Positions 15,531-23,105 of a DNA stretch of 64,000 nt are shown in pieces. Under the pieces are notes generated by a model that ran no database searches, was not told the origin of the DNA, and saw nothing but the letters and a program-made list of their open reading frames with translations. A program made the position numbers and the translations under genes. Position 1 is the first letter of the stretch, and every line of letters starts with the position of its first letter. The stretch comes from Arthrobacter_B sp038069765 (lineage in GTDB: Bacteria > Actinomycetota > Actinomycetes > Actinomycetales > Micrococcaceae), in NCBI RefSeq assembly GCF_038069765.1, contig NZ_JBBPFS010000010.1, positions 36,722 through 100,721 on the forward strand, read 5' to 3'.

Positions 15531-17621
15531 ATGAGTCTTGCGCAGGACATCAAGAGAGTTGTCGCCCCCTTCGAAGTAATCAGCGATTACTCGCCCGCGG
15601 GCGACCAGCCCACCGCCATCAAGGAACTCGCCGAACGCATCAGGGCCGGCGAAAAGGACGTGGTCCTGCTCGGCGCCACCGGTACCGGTAAGAGTGCGAC
15701 GGCGGCATGGCTGGTGGAGCAGGTGCAGCGTCCCACGCTGGTGATGGTGCAGAACAAGACCCTCGCCGCGCAGCTGGCCAACGAATTCCGCGAACTGCTG
15801 CCGAACAACGCCGTCGAGTACTTCGTCTCGTACTACGACTACTACCAGCCCGAGGCCTACGTGCCGCAGACGGACACCTTTATCGAGAAGGACTCCTCCG
15901 TCAACGAGGAAGTGGAACGGCTGCGGCACTCCGCCACCAACGCACTGCTGACCCGGCGCGATGTCATCGTGGTGGCCACCGTGTCCTGCATCTACGGCTT
16001 GGGAACGCCGGAAGAGTACATCGAGCAGATGGTGACTCTGCGCCGGGGACAGCAAATGAACCGCGATGACCTGCTGCGCCGGTTCGTGGCGATGCAGTAC
16101 GCCCGCAACGACATGGACTTCCACCGCGGGACCTTCCGGGTCCGCGGGGACACCGTGGAGATCATCCCGATGTACGAGGAAAACGCGATCCGGATCGAGT
16201 TCTTCGGTGACGAGATCGAGAACATCTACACCCTGCACCCTCTGACCGGTGACGTGATCCGCGAGGAAGAGGAAATGTACGTCTTCCCGGCTTCCCACTA
16301 TGTGGCGGGCGAGGACCGGATGCAGCGGGCCATCAAGCAGATTGAAGATGAGCTGCAGGTCCGGCTGGCCGAGCTGGAGTCCCAGAACAAGCTGGTCGAG
16401 GCGCAGCGGCTGCGGATGCGCACCACCTATGACCTGGAAATGATGCAGCAGATGGGCTTCTGCAACGGCATCGAGAACTACTCCCGGCACATCGACGGCC
16501 GCGGACCGGGCACCGCCCCGCACTGCCTGCTGGACTATTTCCCCGACGACTTCCTGCTGGTGGTGGACGAATCCCACGTCACCATTCCCCAGATCGGGGC
16601 CATGTACGAGGGCGACATGTCCCGCAAGCGCACCCTGGTGGACCACGGCTTCCGGCTGCCCTCGGCCATGGACAACCGGCCGCTGAAATGGGATGAGTTC
16701 CTGGAACGGATCGGCCAGACGGTTTACATGTCCGCCACGCCGGGCAAGTACGAGCTGTCCAAGTCGGACGGCTACGTGGAACAGATCATCCGGCCCACCG
16801 GCCTGGTGGACCCGGAGGTCATCGTCAAGCCGAGCAAGGGCCAGATTGATGACCTGCTGGGGGAGATCCGCACCCGCACCGAGCGCAATGAACGCGTGCT
16901 GGTCACCACCCTGACCAAGCGGATGGCCGAAGACCTGACGGGGTACCTGCTGGAGCACGGGGTCAAGGTGGAGTACCTGCACTCCGACGTCGACACCCTT
17001 CGCCGCGTGGAACTGCTGCGCGAGCTGCGGATGGGCACCTTCGACGTGCTGGTGGGCATCAACCTGCTCCGTGAAGGTTTGGACCTTCCCGAGGTGTCCC
17101 TCGTGTCGATTCTCGACGCCGACAAGGAAGGATTCCTCCGTTCCTCCACCTCGCTGATCCAGACCATCGGCCGTGCCGCGCGCAACGTCTCCGGCGAGGT
17201 GCACATGTACGCGGACCGGATCACCGACTCGATGGCGAAAGCCATTGACGAAACCAACCGGCGGCGCGCCATCCAGGTGGCGTACAACAAGGACCACGGC
17301 GTGGATCCGCAGCCGCTGCGCAAGAAGATCGCCGACATCACCGATTCCCTGGCCCGGGAAGATGCAGACACTAAGGCGCTGCTGGCCCAAGCGGCGGAGA
17401 AAAAGAACCGCAAGACCGCAGGCAAGGGCAAGGGCGGCATCCGCAAGGACGGTCTCGCTGCTGCTCCGGCCGAGGATTTGGCCGGGCTGATCGCGTCCAT
17501 GACGGAGCAGATGCACGCTGCAGCCGCCGAGCTGCAGTTCGAGCTGGCTGCCCGGCTGCGCGACGAGGTGGGGGACCTGAAGAAGGAACTGCGCCAGATG
17601 CAGAACGCCGGGCACGCCTAA
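15531..17621 (+). CDS. uvrB: Excinuclease ABC subunit B
   Basis: UvrB, 696 residues, is the helicase-like damage-verification subunit of nucleotide excision repair; it is loaded by UvrA and recruits UvrC. The Walker A motif GATGTGKSATAAW is at residues 48-60, the damage-probing beta-hairpin is around YYDYYQPEAYVPQTDTF near residue 100, and the DEAD-like box is VVDESHV. QTIGRAARN marks motif VI, and the C-terminal UVR domain (AAAELQFELAARLRDEVGDL) binds UvrC. TAGCGT at 15519-15524, 6 bases before the ATG, predicts a leaderless transcript. Its stop codon is the first codon of a 71-bp direct repeat. Confidence 0.98.
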   Translation: MSLAQDIKRVVAPFEVISDYSPAGDQPTAIKELAERIRAGEKDVVLLGATGTGKSATAAWLVEQVQRPTLVMVQNKTLAAQLANEFRELLPNNAVEYFVSYYDYYQPEAYVPQTDTFIEKDSSVNEEVERLRHSATNALLTRRDVIVVATVSCIYGLGTPEEYIEQMVTLRRGQQMNRDDLLRRFVAMQYARNDMDFHRGTFRVRGDTVEIIPMYEENAIRIEFFGDEIENIYTLHPLTGDVIREEEEMYVFPASHYVAGEDRMQRAIKQIEDELQVRLAELESQNKLVEAQRLRMRTTYDLEMMQQMGFCNGIENYSRHIDGRGPGTAPHCLLDYFPDDFLLVVDESHVTIPQIGAMYEGDMSRKRTLVDHGFRLPSAMDNRPLKWDEFLERIGQTVYMSATPGKYELSKSDGYVEQIIRPTGLVDPEVIVKPSKGQIDDLLGEIRTRTERNERVLVTTLTKRMAEDLTGYLLEHGVKVEYLHSDVDTLRRVELLRELRMGTFDVLVGINLLREGLDLPEVSLVSILDADKEGFLRSSTSLIQTIGRAARNVSGEVHMYADRITDSMAKAIDETNRRRAIQVAYNKDHGVDPQPLRKKIADITDSLAREDADTKALLAQAAEKKNRKTAGKGKGGIRKDGLAAAPAEDLAGLIASMTEQMHAAAAELQFELAARLRDEVGDLKKELRQMQNAGHA

Positions 17622-17689
17622 GGGGCGCTTCCCTCCGCCCGGCGGAAGCCGTCCGCGTAATGCGGAACCCATGAAGTGCGGCGCCGCCT
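17619..17689 (+). repeat. 71-bp direct repeat, left copy
   Basis: This sequence begins with the TAA stop of uvrB and recurs 2.1 kb away at 19720-19789 with two substitutions and a one-base indel. It contains a hairpin-prone GC-rich block around 17636-17647 and a second small hairpin, TCCGC-GTAAT-GCGGA, at 17652-17666, so it is probably the natural uvrB 3' end. The two copies frame the unknown-protein/Nudix cassette. Confidence 0.9.
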
Positions 17690-17779
17690 CTGCGGTGCGG
17701 GGGCTGCCGCCGGTTCCGGCTAGAGTAAAGCCGGGCCGGGGAGCGCTTCGCTTCAGACCAATTCAAGGGGGCAGGCGGG

Positions 17780-19168
17780 GTGGGTCGGGACGGTCGTGCG
17801 GCGCGGGGGCTGCAGATGCAGCAGACACTGGTTTTCGACTTCGACACGCTCGAACAAAAGAACGCGTTTCCGAATCTTGTTCCCGATGAAGAGCTCTTCT
17901 GCGACCGGCGTTCGGAAAACGGTCCCGAACAACAGGTTTCGTTTCCCGGCATACTCCGAGCTGCGGACCTCCTGAGCCGTGAAATCCTGCTTCTGGATGT
18001 GCAGCTGCTGGACGGCGCGTTTTTCCTCAGCAGCGGACCAGCCGCAGTCAGGGCCATCCTGGCCAGGACCGCCTCGTTCGACCGGACGTTCGCTGTCGTC
18101 GCCCGAAAGCCGTCGCTGGAAGAGAGCCTGCGGTCGCTCCTCTTGGGGAGCGGTCCCCCCAGCCAGGTTCTGGCGGAGTTCGACTTCTCTTCGCTTTCGA
18201 TGCACTGGGCCGTTCCGCGCGTCCTCGGGCAAGTGCTGCATACCAGGAACAGCGAAAGGCTCCGTAGCTGCAAGAAGTCCGAGGTTGCCCGGACAGTGGC
18301 AGCGGAGCTGCAGGCAGCGTGGGAGTCTGCGAACCCTGAGCACCATGTCGACAGACCCACTGGGCCGTTCGCCCGGATGGCTAACGCCTGGCAGGAATGG
18401 TTTGAGGAAGCTGCCGCCGGCCATATCAGCGTACGGACGTGGAGCCCCGAAGGCTTTAACCTCAAGGATGCTTTGAATCGTCGACCGTATACGGATCCTG
18501 TCTCCGGAGACGTCCCGGAGGTTGGTGAAGCTGCCGCCGCTCTCGGACGGATCGACCGCAGGACGGTTGCGCTTTCCTACCTTGAGGAGCACGCCCCGCA
18601 GCTGGCCGGACGTGAAGGGTCTCTGGAGGACTGGTGGATGGGCGCATACTTTGATGCCCTCGCGAAACAGCACGGAACTAACTGGCTGCGGTTCAGCGCC
18701 GATAAATCACAGCCGGAAACCGTACGGAGGGTTTGGTACCGGCGCCGTCGCGCTCCCCACGATGGAGCAACCATTCAGTTTCAGGGCAGTCTTGTGGCCA
18801 CCTTGCATGACATGCCGCCCCAAGCGTATGCGGTCATGCGTCATCAGGCCCGTCAGGCCATCCAGGAATGGCAGGCTAGTCCGAGCCAGAAAACCTCCGA
18901 CGGCCTTGCCTACGCCGTTGCGCAGTCGAACGTAGCGGTAAGCCTGTCCGAAGACCGCAAGGCAATGTGGAGGAGGATTGGATTCACAGTTTTCCCCGCC
19001 GCAATAGGCACGCTGACCGGCGGATTGCTCTCCAACCTTATTGCCGGCATTGGTTCTGCCATTGCTACCGTGGTACTTGGAGTTCCGTTGGTGGAATTCG
19101 CTGAACTGCATGCAACACGAAAGAAAAAGATGAGAGCCCATATCCACTTTCCCGCGGCGCCGCAGTAA
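17780..19168 (+). CDS. Unknown protein with C-terminal membrane anchor
   Basis: A 462-residue protein whose family I do not recognise. The first 400 residues are soluble and rich in Ala, Ser and Arg, with LLLDVQLLDGAFFLSSGP near residue 75 and the tryptophan-rich GSLEDWWMGAYFDALAK near residue 280. The end has two hydrophobic stretches, TVFPAAIGTLTGGLL and SAIATVVLGVPLVEF (about residues 398-440), then a basic tail, so it is probably anchored in the membrane. GTG at 17780 follows AAGGGGG; ATG at 17816 is an alternative. The TAA stop overlaps the Nudix ATG (TAATG), so the two are co-translated. The pair lies between copies of a 71-bp repeat, suggesting it was inserted as a unit. Confidence 0.75.
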   Translation: MGRDGRAARGLQMQQTLVFDFDTLEQKNAFPNLVPDEELFCDRRSENGPEQQVSFPGILRAADLLSREILLLDVQLLDGAFFLSSGPAAVRAILARTASFDRTFAVVARKPSLEESLRSLLLGSGPPSQVLAEFDFSSLSMHWAVPRVLGQVLHTRNSERLRSCKKSEVARTVAAELQAAWESANPEHHVDRPTGPFARMANAWQEWFEEAAAGHISVRTWSPEGFNLKDALNRRPYTDPVSGDVPEVGEAAAALGRIDRRTVALSYLEEHAPQLAGREGSLEDWWMGAYFDALAKQHGTNWLRFSADKSQPETVRRVWYRRRRAPHDGATIQFQGSLVATLHDMPPQAYAVMRHQARQAIQEWQASPSQKTSDGLAYAVAQSNVAVSLSEDRKAMWRRIGFTVFPAAIGTLTGGLLSNLIAGIGSAIATVVLGVPLVEFAELHATRKKKMRAHIHFPAAPQ

Positions 19169-19722
19169 TGGCGGACGAGTCCCGGCAGTTGGTTTATTCC
19201 TGGGAAGGACCGCCAAAACTTCAGTTGTGGACGGAGGAGGTTTTCCGCAACGGAAGGTCCTGGCGGCAGCACCGGCTTGTGGCCGAAGACGGAGCCCCCG
19301 GCGTGGTGGTGGTGGGTGTGGCAGACGGACACTTCGCCATGGTTGAGCACTGGCGCCCGGCAACCGGACGGGGGTTTCTTGAGTTTCCCCGGGGCTTCGG
19401 CACGCCGGGAATCCCGGACTCTGCGGACGAGGCGGCCATCAGCGACGCGGGGCGGGAACTGACGGAGGAAACGGGCCTGCAGGGGAGGCAGTTCCACGTC
19501 CTCGGATCCGTGTGGGCTGACAGTTCCCTCCTGCAAGGCCACGCGACCGTGGTTTCCGCAACATTGGACCTCACGGCCCCTGATGCTCTGAATGACCACG
19601 AAATCGATGCGTTCCGCTGGGTCCCCGTAGACCAGGTGCCCGTGCTGATGAGGACCGGTGCTATCGCTGACGGGTTGACCTTGTCGGCCTATGCCTTGTG
19701 GCTGGCCCGCCAGAACCGGTAA
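19168..19722 (+). CDS. Nudix hydrolase
   Basis: A 184-residue Nudix enzyme. The catalytic box is at residues 81-104 and ends GRELTEETGL; compared with GX5EX7REUXEEXGU it has one extra residue between the Gly and the first Glu. The motif LEFPRGF just before it resembles the substrate-side strand of ADP-ribose pyrophosphatases, so a nucleoside diphosphate linked to a small group is a plausible substrate. It overlaps the upstream unknown gene by one base. Its stop TAA is the first codon of the right-hand 71-bp repeat, exactly as uvrB ends in the left-hand copy, so its 3' end was formed at the recombination joint. Confidence 0.9.
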   Translation: MADESRQLVYSWEGPPKLQLWTEEVFRNGRSWRQHRLVAEDGAPGVVVVGVADGHFAMVEHWRPATGRGFLEFPRGFGTPGIPDSADEAAISDAGRELTEETGLQGRQFHVLGSVWADSSLLQGHATVVSATLDLTAPDALNDHEIDAFRWVPVDQVPVLMRTGAIADGLTLSAYALWLARQNR

Positions 19723-19789
19723 GGGGCGCTTCCCTCCGCCGGCGGAAGCCCTCCGCGTAATGCGGAACCCGTGAAGTGCGGCGCCGCCT
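19720..19789 (+). repeat. 71-bp direct repeat, right copy
   Basis: This copy of the element at 17619-17689 differs by one missing C in the C-run, G to C at 19751 and A to G at 19771. It starts with the Nudix stop codon and ends five bases before the TAGACT box at 19794-19799 upstream of the terC-family gene. It contains the palindrome TCCGCCGGCGGA. Confidence 0.9.
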
Positions 19790-19952
19790 GCGATAGACTT
19801 CTTGGCGGCGCAGGGGAGTATCCGCCCGCGCTGTATCCGTCAGCACGCGGGGCATCGTCGTCCCGCCGGGTGCAGCGGGTACCCGCAGACCGCTGGGTCT
19901 ACGGGTGCCGGAGAGACCTGCGCTCACTGTCGCGCCCGAAAGGTCCATTTAC

Positions 19953-21173
19953 ATGCCCGAATTACCCGTGGTCTTTGAGGTCGGCACCTTTGTCGTCCTC
20001 GGGATCGTCCTGCTCTTCGACCTGCTCCTCGTCGTCAAACGTCCGCATGAGCCGTCGATGAAAGAGGCCGGCCTGTGGGTTGGCTTCTATGTCGGGCTCG
20101 CGCTGGCATTTGCCGGTGCCATGTTTGTATTCACCGGACCGGAATACGGCAGCCAGTTCGTTGCCGGCTGGGTCACCGAATACAGCCTGAGCATCGACAA
20201 CCTGTTTGTCTTCATCATCATCATGGCCCGCTTCTCGGTACCGCGTAAGTACCAGCAGGAAGTGCTGATGTTCGGCATCATCATCGCGCTGATCCTGCGC
20301 GGCATCTTCATCATCATCGGTGCAGCCGTCATCGAAAACTTCAGCTGGGTGTTCTTCATCTTCGGCGCCTTCCTGCTCTGGACCGCCTACAAGCAGGCGA
20401 CCGACAACGGCGAGGACGAAGAAGAAGGCAGCGACAACAAGCTGATCGGCAAGCTGCGCCGCGTCCTTCCCATGACGGACAAGTACGATCAGGGCAAGAT
20501 CCGCACCGTGGTGGACGGCAAGAAGGTCTTCACCCCGATGCTGATCGTCTTCATCACCATCGGCGTCACCGACCTGATGTTCGCCGTGGACTCCATCCCG
20601 GCCATCTTCGGCCTGACGCAGAGTGCCTTCATTGTCTTCACCGCCAACATCTTCGCCCTGATGGGCCTGCGCCAGCTGTACTTCCTACTGGGCGGCCTGA
20701 TGGACCGGCTCATCTACCTCAAGCACGGCCTGTCCGTCATCCTGGCGTTCATCGGCGTGAAGCTGATCCTGCACGCGCTGCACGTCAACGAGCTGCCGTT
20801 CATCAACGGCGGCGAGCATGTTGCCTGGGCTCCCGAAATCCCCACCTTCGTATCGCTGGCCGTGATTCTCGGCACCATCGTCATTGCCACGGTGGCATCG
20901 CTGCTCAGCCCCAAGGCGAAGGCCGTCCAGGCCGTTGCCACTCTGGAGAATGCGCTGAAGGTGTACCGCAACCTCGGGGAAGACGCCCCGCACGAGGAGC
21001 GGGTGGAAGCCTACGACAAGGTCGCTGAAAGCTACCGCACCGCATCCACGGTTGCCAAGGACCGCAACGACGTCGAAATGCCGGAAATCTCGGACCAGGC
21101 CAAGGAGGAGTTCCGGGCCAGCAACCCGCGCCTGCAGAACCCTGCGCCGGTGAAGGACCAGACCGAGCAGTAG
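19953..21173 (+). CDS. TerC family integral membrane protein
   Basis: A 406-residue membrane protein of the TerC/Alx family with about nine hydrophobic segments. The conserved acidic membrane motifs are visible: VTEYSLSIDNLFVFIIIMA near residue 72 and TDLMFAVDSIPAIFGLTQ near residue 205. Members export or handle metal ions, mostly manganese, often at the site of secretion. The C-terminal 70 residues are charged and cytoplasmic. ATG at 19953 was chosen over an upstream in-frame codon because GAAAGG lies 9 bases before it. TAGACT at 19794-19799 gives a leader of about 150 bases, long enough for a metal riboswitch, though I could not fold one. A terminator follows. Confidence 0.93.
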   Translation: MPELPVVFEVGTFVVLGIVLLFDLLLVVKRPHEPSMKEAGLWVGFYVGLALAFAGAMFVFTGPEYGSQFVAGWVTEYSLSIDNLFVFIIIMARFSVPRKYQQEVLMFGIIIALILRGIFIIIGAAVIENFSWVFFIFGAFLLWTAYKQATDNGEDEEEGSDNKLIGKLRRVLPMTDKYDQGKIRTVVDGKKVFTPMLIVFITIGVTDLMFAVDSIPAIFGLTQSAFIVFTANIFALMGLRQLYFLLGGLMDRLIYLKHGLSVILAFIGVKLILHALHVNELPFINGGEHVAWAPEIPTFVSLAVILGTIVIATVASLLSPKAKAVQAVATLENALKVYRNLGEDAPHEERVEAYDKVAESYRTASTVAKDRNDVEMPEISDQAKEEFRASNPRLQNPAPVKDQTEQ

Positions 21174-21223
21174 CAGCACCGCACCACAATAAACCGCACC
21201 ACAGTAAACGCAGTACAAACAGC

Positions 21224-21256
21224 AAGCGCCGCCCTCCCGAAGGAGGGCGGCGCTTT
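21224..21256 (+). terminator. Terminator after the terC-family gene
   Basis: A perfect 14-bp stem (21224-21237 with 21242-21255) with a CGAA loop lies between the terC-family gene and the convergent hydrolase gene. Short T and A runs at its ends allow it to serve both genes. Confidence 0.85.
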
Positions 21257-21276
21257 GTGGTTACGGCTCCGGCTGT

Positions 21277-22590
21277 TTACGGCTGCGGCTCGTCCCGGAC
21301 CATCCCGAGCAGGCGGTTAAAGATGCCCTCGCCGTCGTCGGCGATCCCGTCGTGGTGGAAGTCGGCGCTTTCCCAGACCTGCAGGCCGCGCACTGCTGCG
21401 GCCGTTTCCAGCGACAGGTCGCGGTCCACGTAAATGTCGTCGGTGTAAACGGCCGCTGCCACGGGAACACTGTTCCGGGCGAGCTGTTCGGGGTCGTACA
21501 GCGCCGGCCAGTCCCGGCGTACCGCCAGCAGCTCGGCCGTCTCCTTCAGCGGAGCCAGCGCCGGGTCCTCGTCAAAGTACCAGGGATAGACCATCTCGCC
21601 GGTGTACAGCGGTTCCCCGGCACCGGGCTTGAACTCCGGAAACTCCTCCAGCACACGCGCGGCAGCCCAGTTGGTGGCGGCCCCCTGGCCGTAGATGGAT
21701 TCGTGCATCACCGCGTACAGCGGGTTGGACGCCCGGCTCACCAGCCCGTGGACCGCTTCCAGGAAAGTGTCGGACAGCGGTTCGCCGTCCGGGGTGGGCA
21801 CAAACGCCTCCTGCAGCAGGTAGTGCAGCCCGTCCATGCGGGTGTTGCCGCCCAGGAAGGACCCGGCCATCTGGAAGCGCTGCACGGTCAGGCGCTCTCC
21901 GGAGGGCAGGAACTCCGGTGTCTCGCTCAGATGCCGGGCAATCCGGGTGGTCAGCACGCGGTCCTGCGGATACTTGGCGAAGTACTCGGCGTTGCGGGCA
22001 GCAACCCGCCGGAACGTCGCACGGTAGACGCGTTCCGCAGGTCCGGTGAGCGGCGCCAGCCCGCCGGTGATGAGGGATTCCCGGAGTCCGTGCGGAGCAA
22101 AGGATAAATAGGTCAGGGTGCAGAATCCGCCGTAGCTTTGACCGTAGGTGGTCCACGGACCTGAGCCCAGGGCTGCCCGGATCAGTTCTGCGTCAGCCAC
22201 GATCGAGTCGGCCCGGAAACGGGCCAGATAATCAGCCTGCGCTGCGGCGTCTCCACGCAGCGGCAGGGTTTGCCGGTTTGCCGGGGTGGACAGCCCCGTG
22301 CCGCGCTGGTCGAGCATGAGGATGCGGAAGTGCTTGGCCGCAGCCTTGGTCCAGCCGCCGAACTGCAGGAGCCGGTTGCCCTTCCCGCCGGGACCGCCCT
22401 GCAGGTACAGGAGCCAGGGCAGTTCCTCCGCCTCGGGCTGCGGCATCGCCGCGTCCGAGTATTCCCGGGCGAATACCGTGATGGTCTCGCCGCCGGGCCG
22501 GGCGTGATCCAGCGGAACGGTGAAGCGGTGGTCGGTGACCCGCATTCCGCGGATGGTGTACGGTGCCGAGGCGGTGTGCGGAACGCTCAT
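21277..22590 (-). CDS. Proline iminopeptidase-type alpha/beta hydrolase
   Basis: A 437-residue serine hydrolase of peptidase family S33. The oxyanion-hole segment LQGGPGGKG is at residues 63-71 and the nucleophile elbow GQSYGG has S152. The HGxPG/GGPGG form and the length fit prolyl aminopeptidases that release N-terminal proline. No signal peptide is present, so it is cytoplasmic. ATG at 22590 overlaps the stop of the upstream GNAT gene as ATGA; upstream codons lie inside that gene. The pair forms a two-gene operon. Confidence 0.9.
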   Translation of the reverse strand: MSVPHTASAPYTIRGMRVTDHRFTVPLDHARPGGETITVFAREYSDAAMPQPEAEELPWLLYLQGGPGGKGNRLLQFGGWTKAAAKHFRILMLDQRGTGLSTPANRQTLPLRGDAAAQADYLARFRADSIVADAELIRAALGSGPWTTYGQSYGGFCTLTYLSFAPHGLRESLITGGLAPLTGPAERVYRATFRRVAARNAEYFAKYPQDRVLTTRIARHLSETPEFLPSGERLTVQRFQMAGSFLGGNTRMDGLHYLLQEAFVPTPDGEPLSDTFLEAVHGLVSRASNPLYAVMHESIYGQGAATNWAAARVLEEFPEFKPGAGEPLYTGEMVYPWYFDEDPALAPLKETAELLAVRRDWPALYDPEQLARNSVPVAAAVYTDDIYVDRDLSLETAAAVRGLQVWESADFHHDGIADDGEGIFNRLLGMVRDEPQP

Positions 22591-23096
22591 GCCGGCTGTT
22601 CCGATGCCGCTTCCGCAGGGGCCGCAGCGCCGCCGAAGGACTCCAGGGCGGGGCCGGTGAGGCGGTACGTGGTCCACTCGTCCTGCGGACGGGCCCCCAG
22701 CGAGTTATAAAAACGGATGGACGGCTCGTTCCAGTTCAGCACGCACCATTCCACCCGGGCATACCCGCGCTCGACGGCGATTTCCGCCAGCGTGAGCAGC
22801 AGCGCCTTCCCGGCGCCCTTGCCCCGGGCCGCCGGGCGGACGTACAGGTCCTCCAGGTAGATGCCGTGCACGCCCTCCCAGGTGGAGTAGTTCAGGAACC
22901 AGAGTGCAAAACCCTGCACTTCTCCGGCTTCCTCGGCAACGTGGGCAAAGATGGCCGGATGCTCCCCGAACAGGTTCTTCTCCAGATCCTGCACCGTGTT
23001 CTTGACGGCATGCGGTTCTTTTTCGTAAATCGCCAGGTCGTGGATGAGTTCAAGGATGACAGGGACGTCTTCGGGGCGTGCGGGGCGGATCTGCAT
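22587..23096 (-). CDS. GNAT acetyltransferase, spermidine/diamine type
   Basis: A 169-residue single-domain GNAT enzyme that resembles spermidine/spermine N1-acetyltransferases: IRPARPEDVPVILELI at the start, YLEDLYVRPAARGKGAGKAL (residues 80-99) for acetyl-CoA binding, and WNEPSIRFYNSLGA near the end. Polyamine or thialysine is the likely acceptor by family. On the minus strand TAGGCT (23103-23108) lies 6 bases before the ATG, predicting a leaderless mRNA; the box overlaps the end of the helicase gene. It is co-transcribed with the hydrolase downstream. Confidence 0.88.
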   Translation of the reverse strand: MQIRPARPEDVPVILELIHDLAIYEKEPHAVKNTVQDLEKNLFGEHPAIFAHVAEEAGEVQGFALWFLNYSTWEGVHGIYLEDLYVRPAARGKGAGKALLLTLAEIAVERGYARVEWCVLNWNEPSIRFYNSLGARPQDEWTTYRLTGPALESFGGAAAPAEAASEQPA

Positions 23097-23105
23097 GGCT
23101 TCAGC

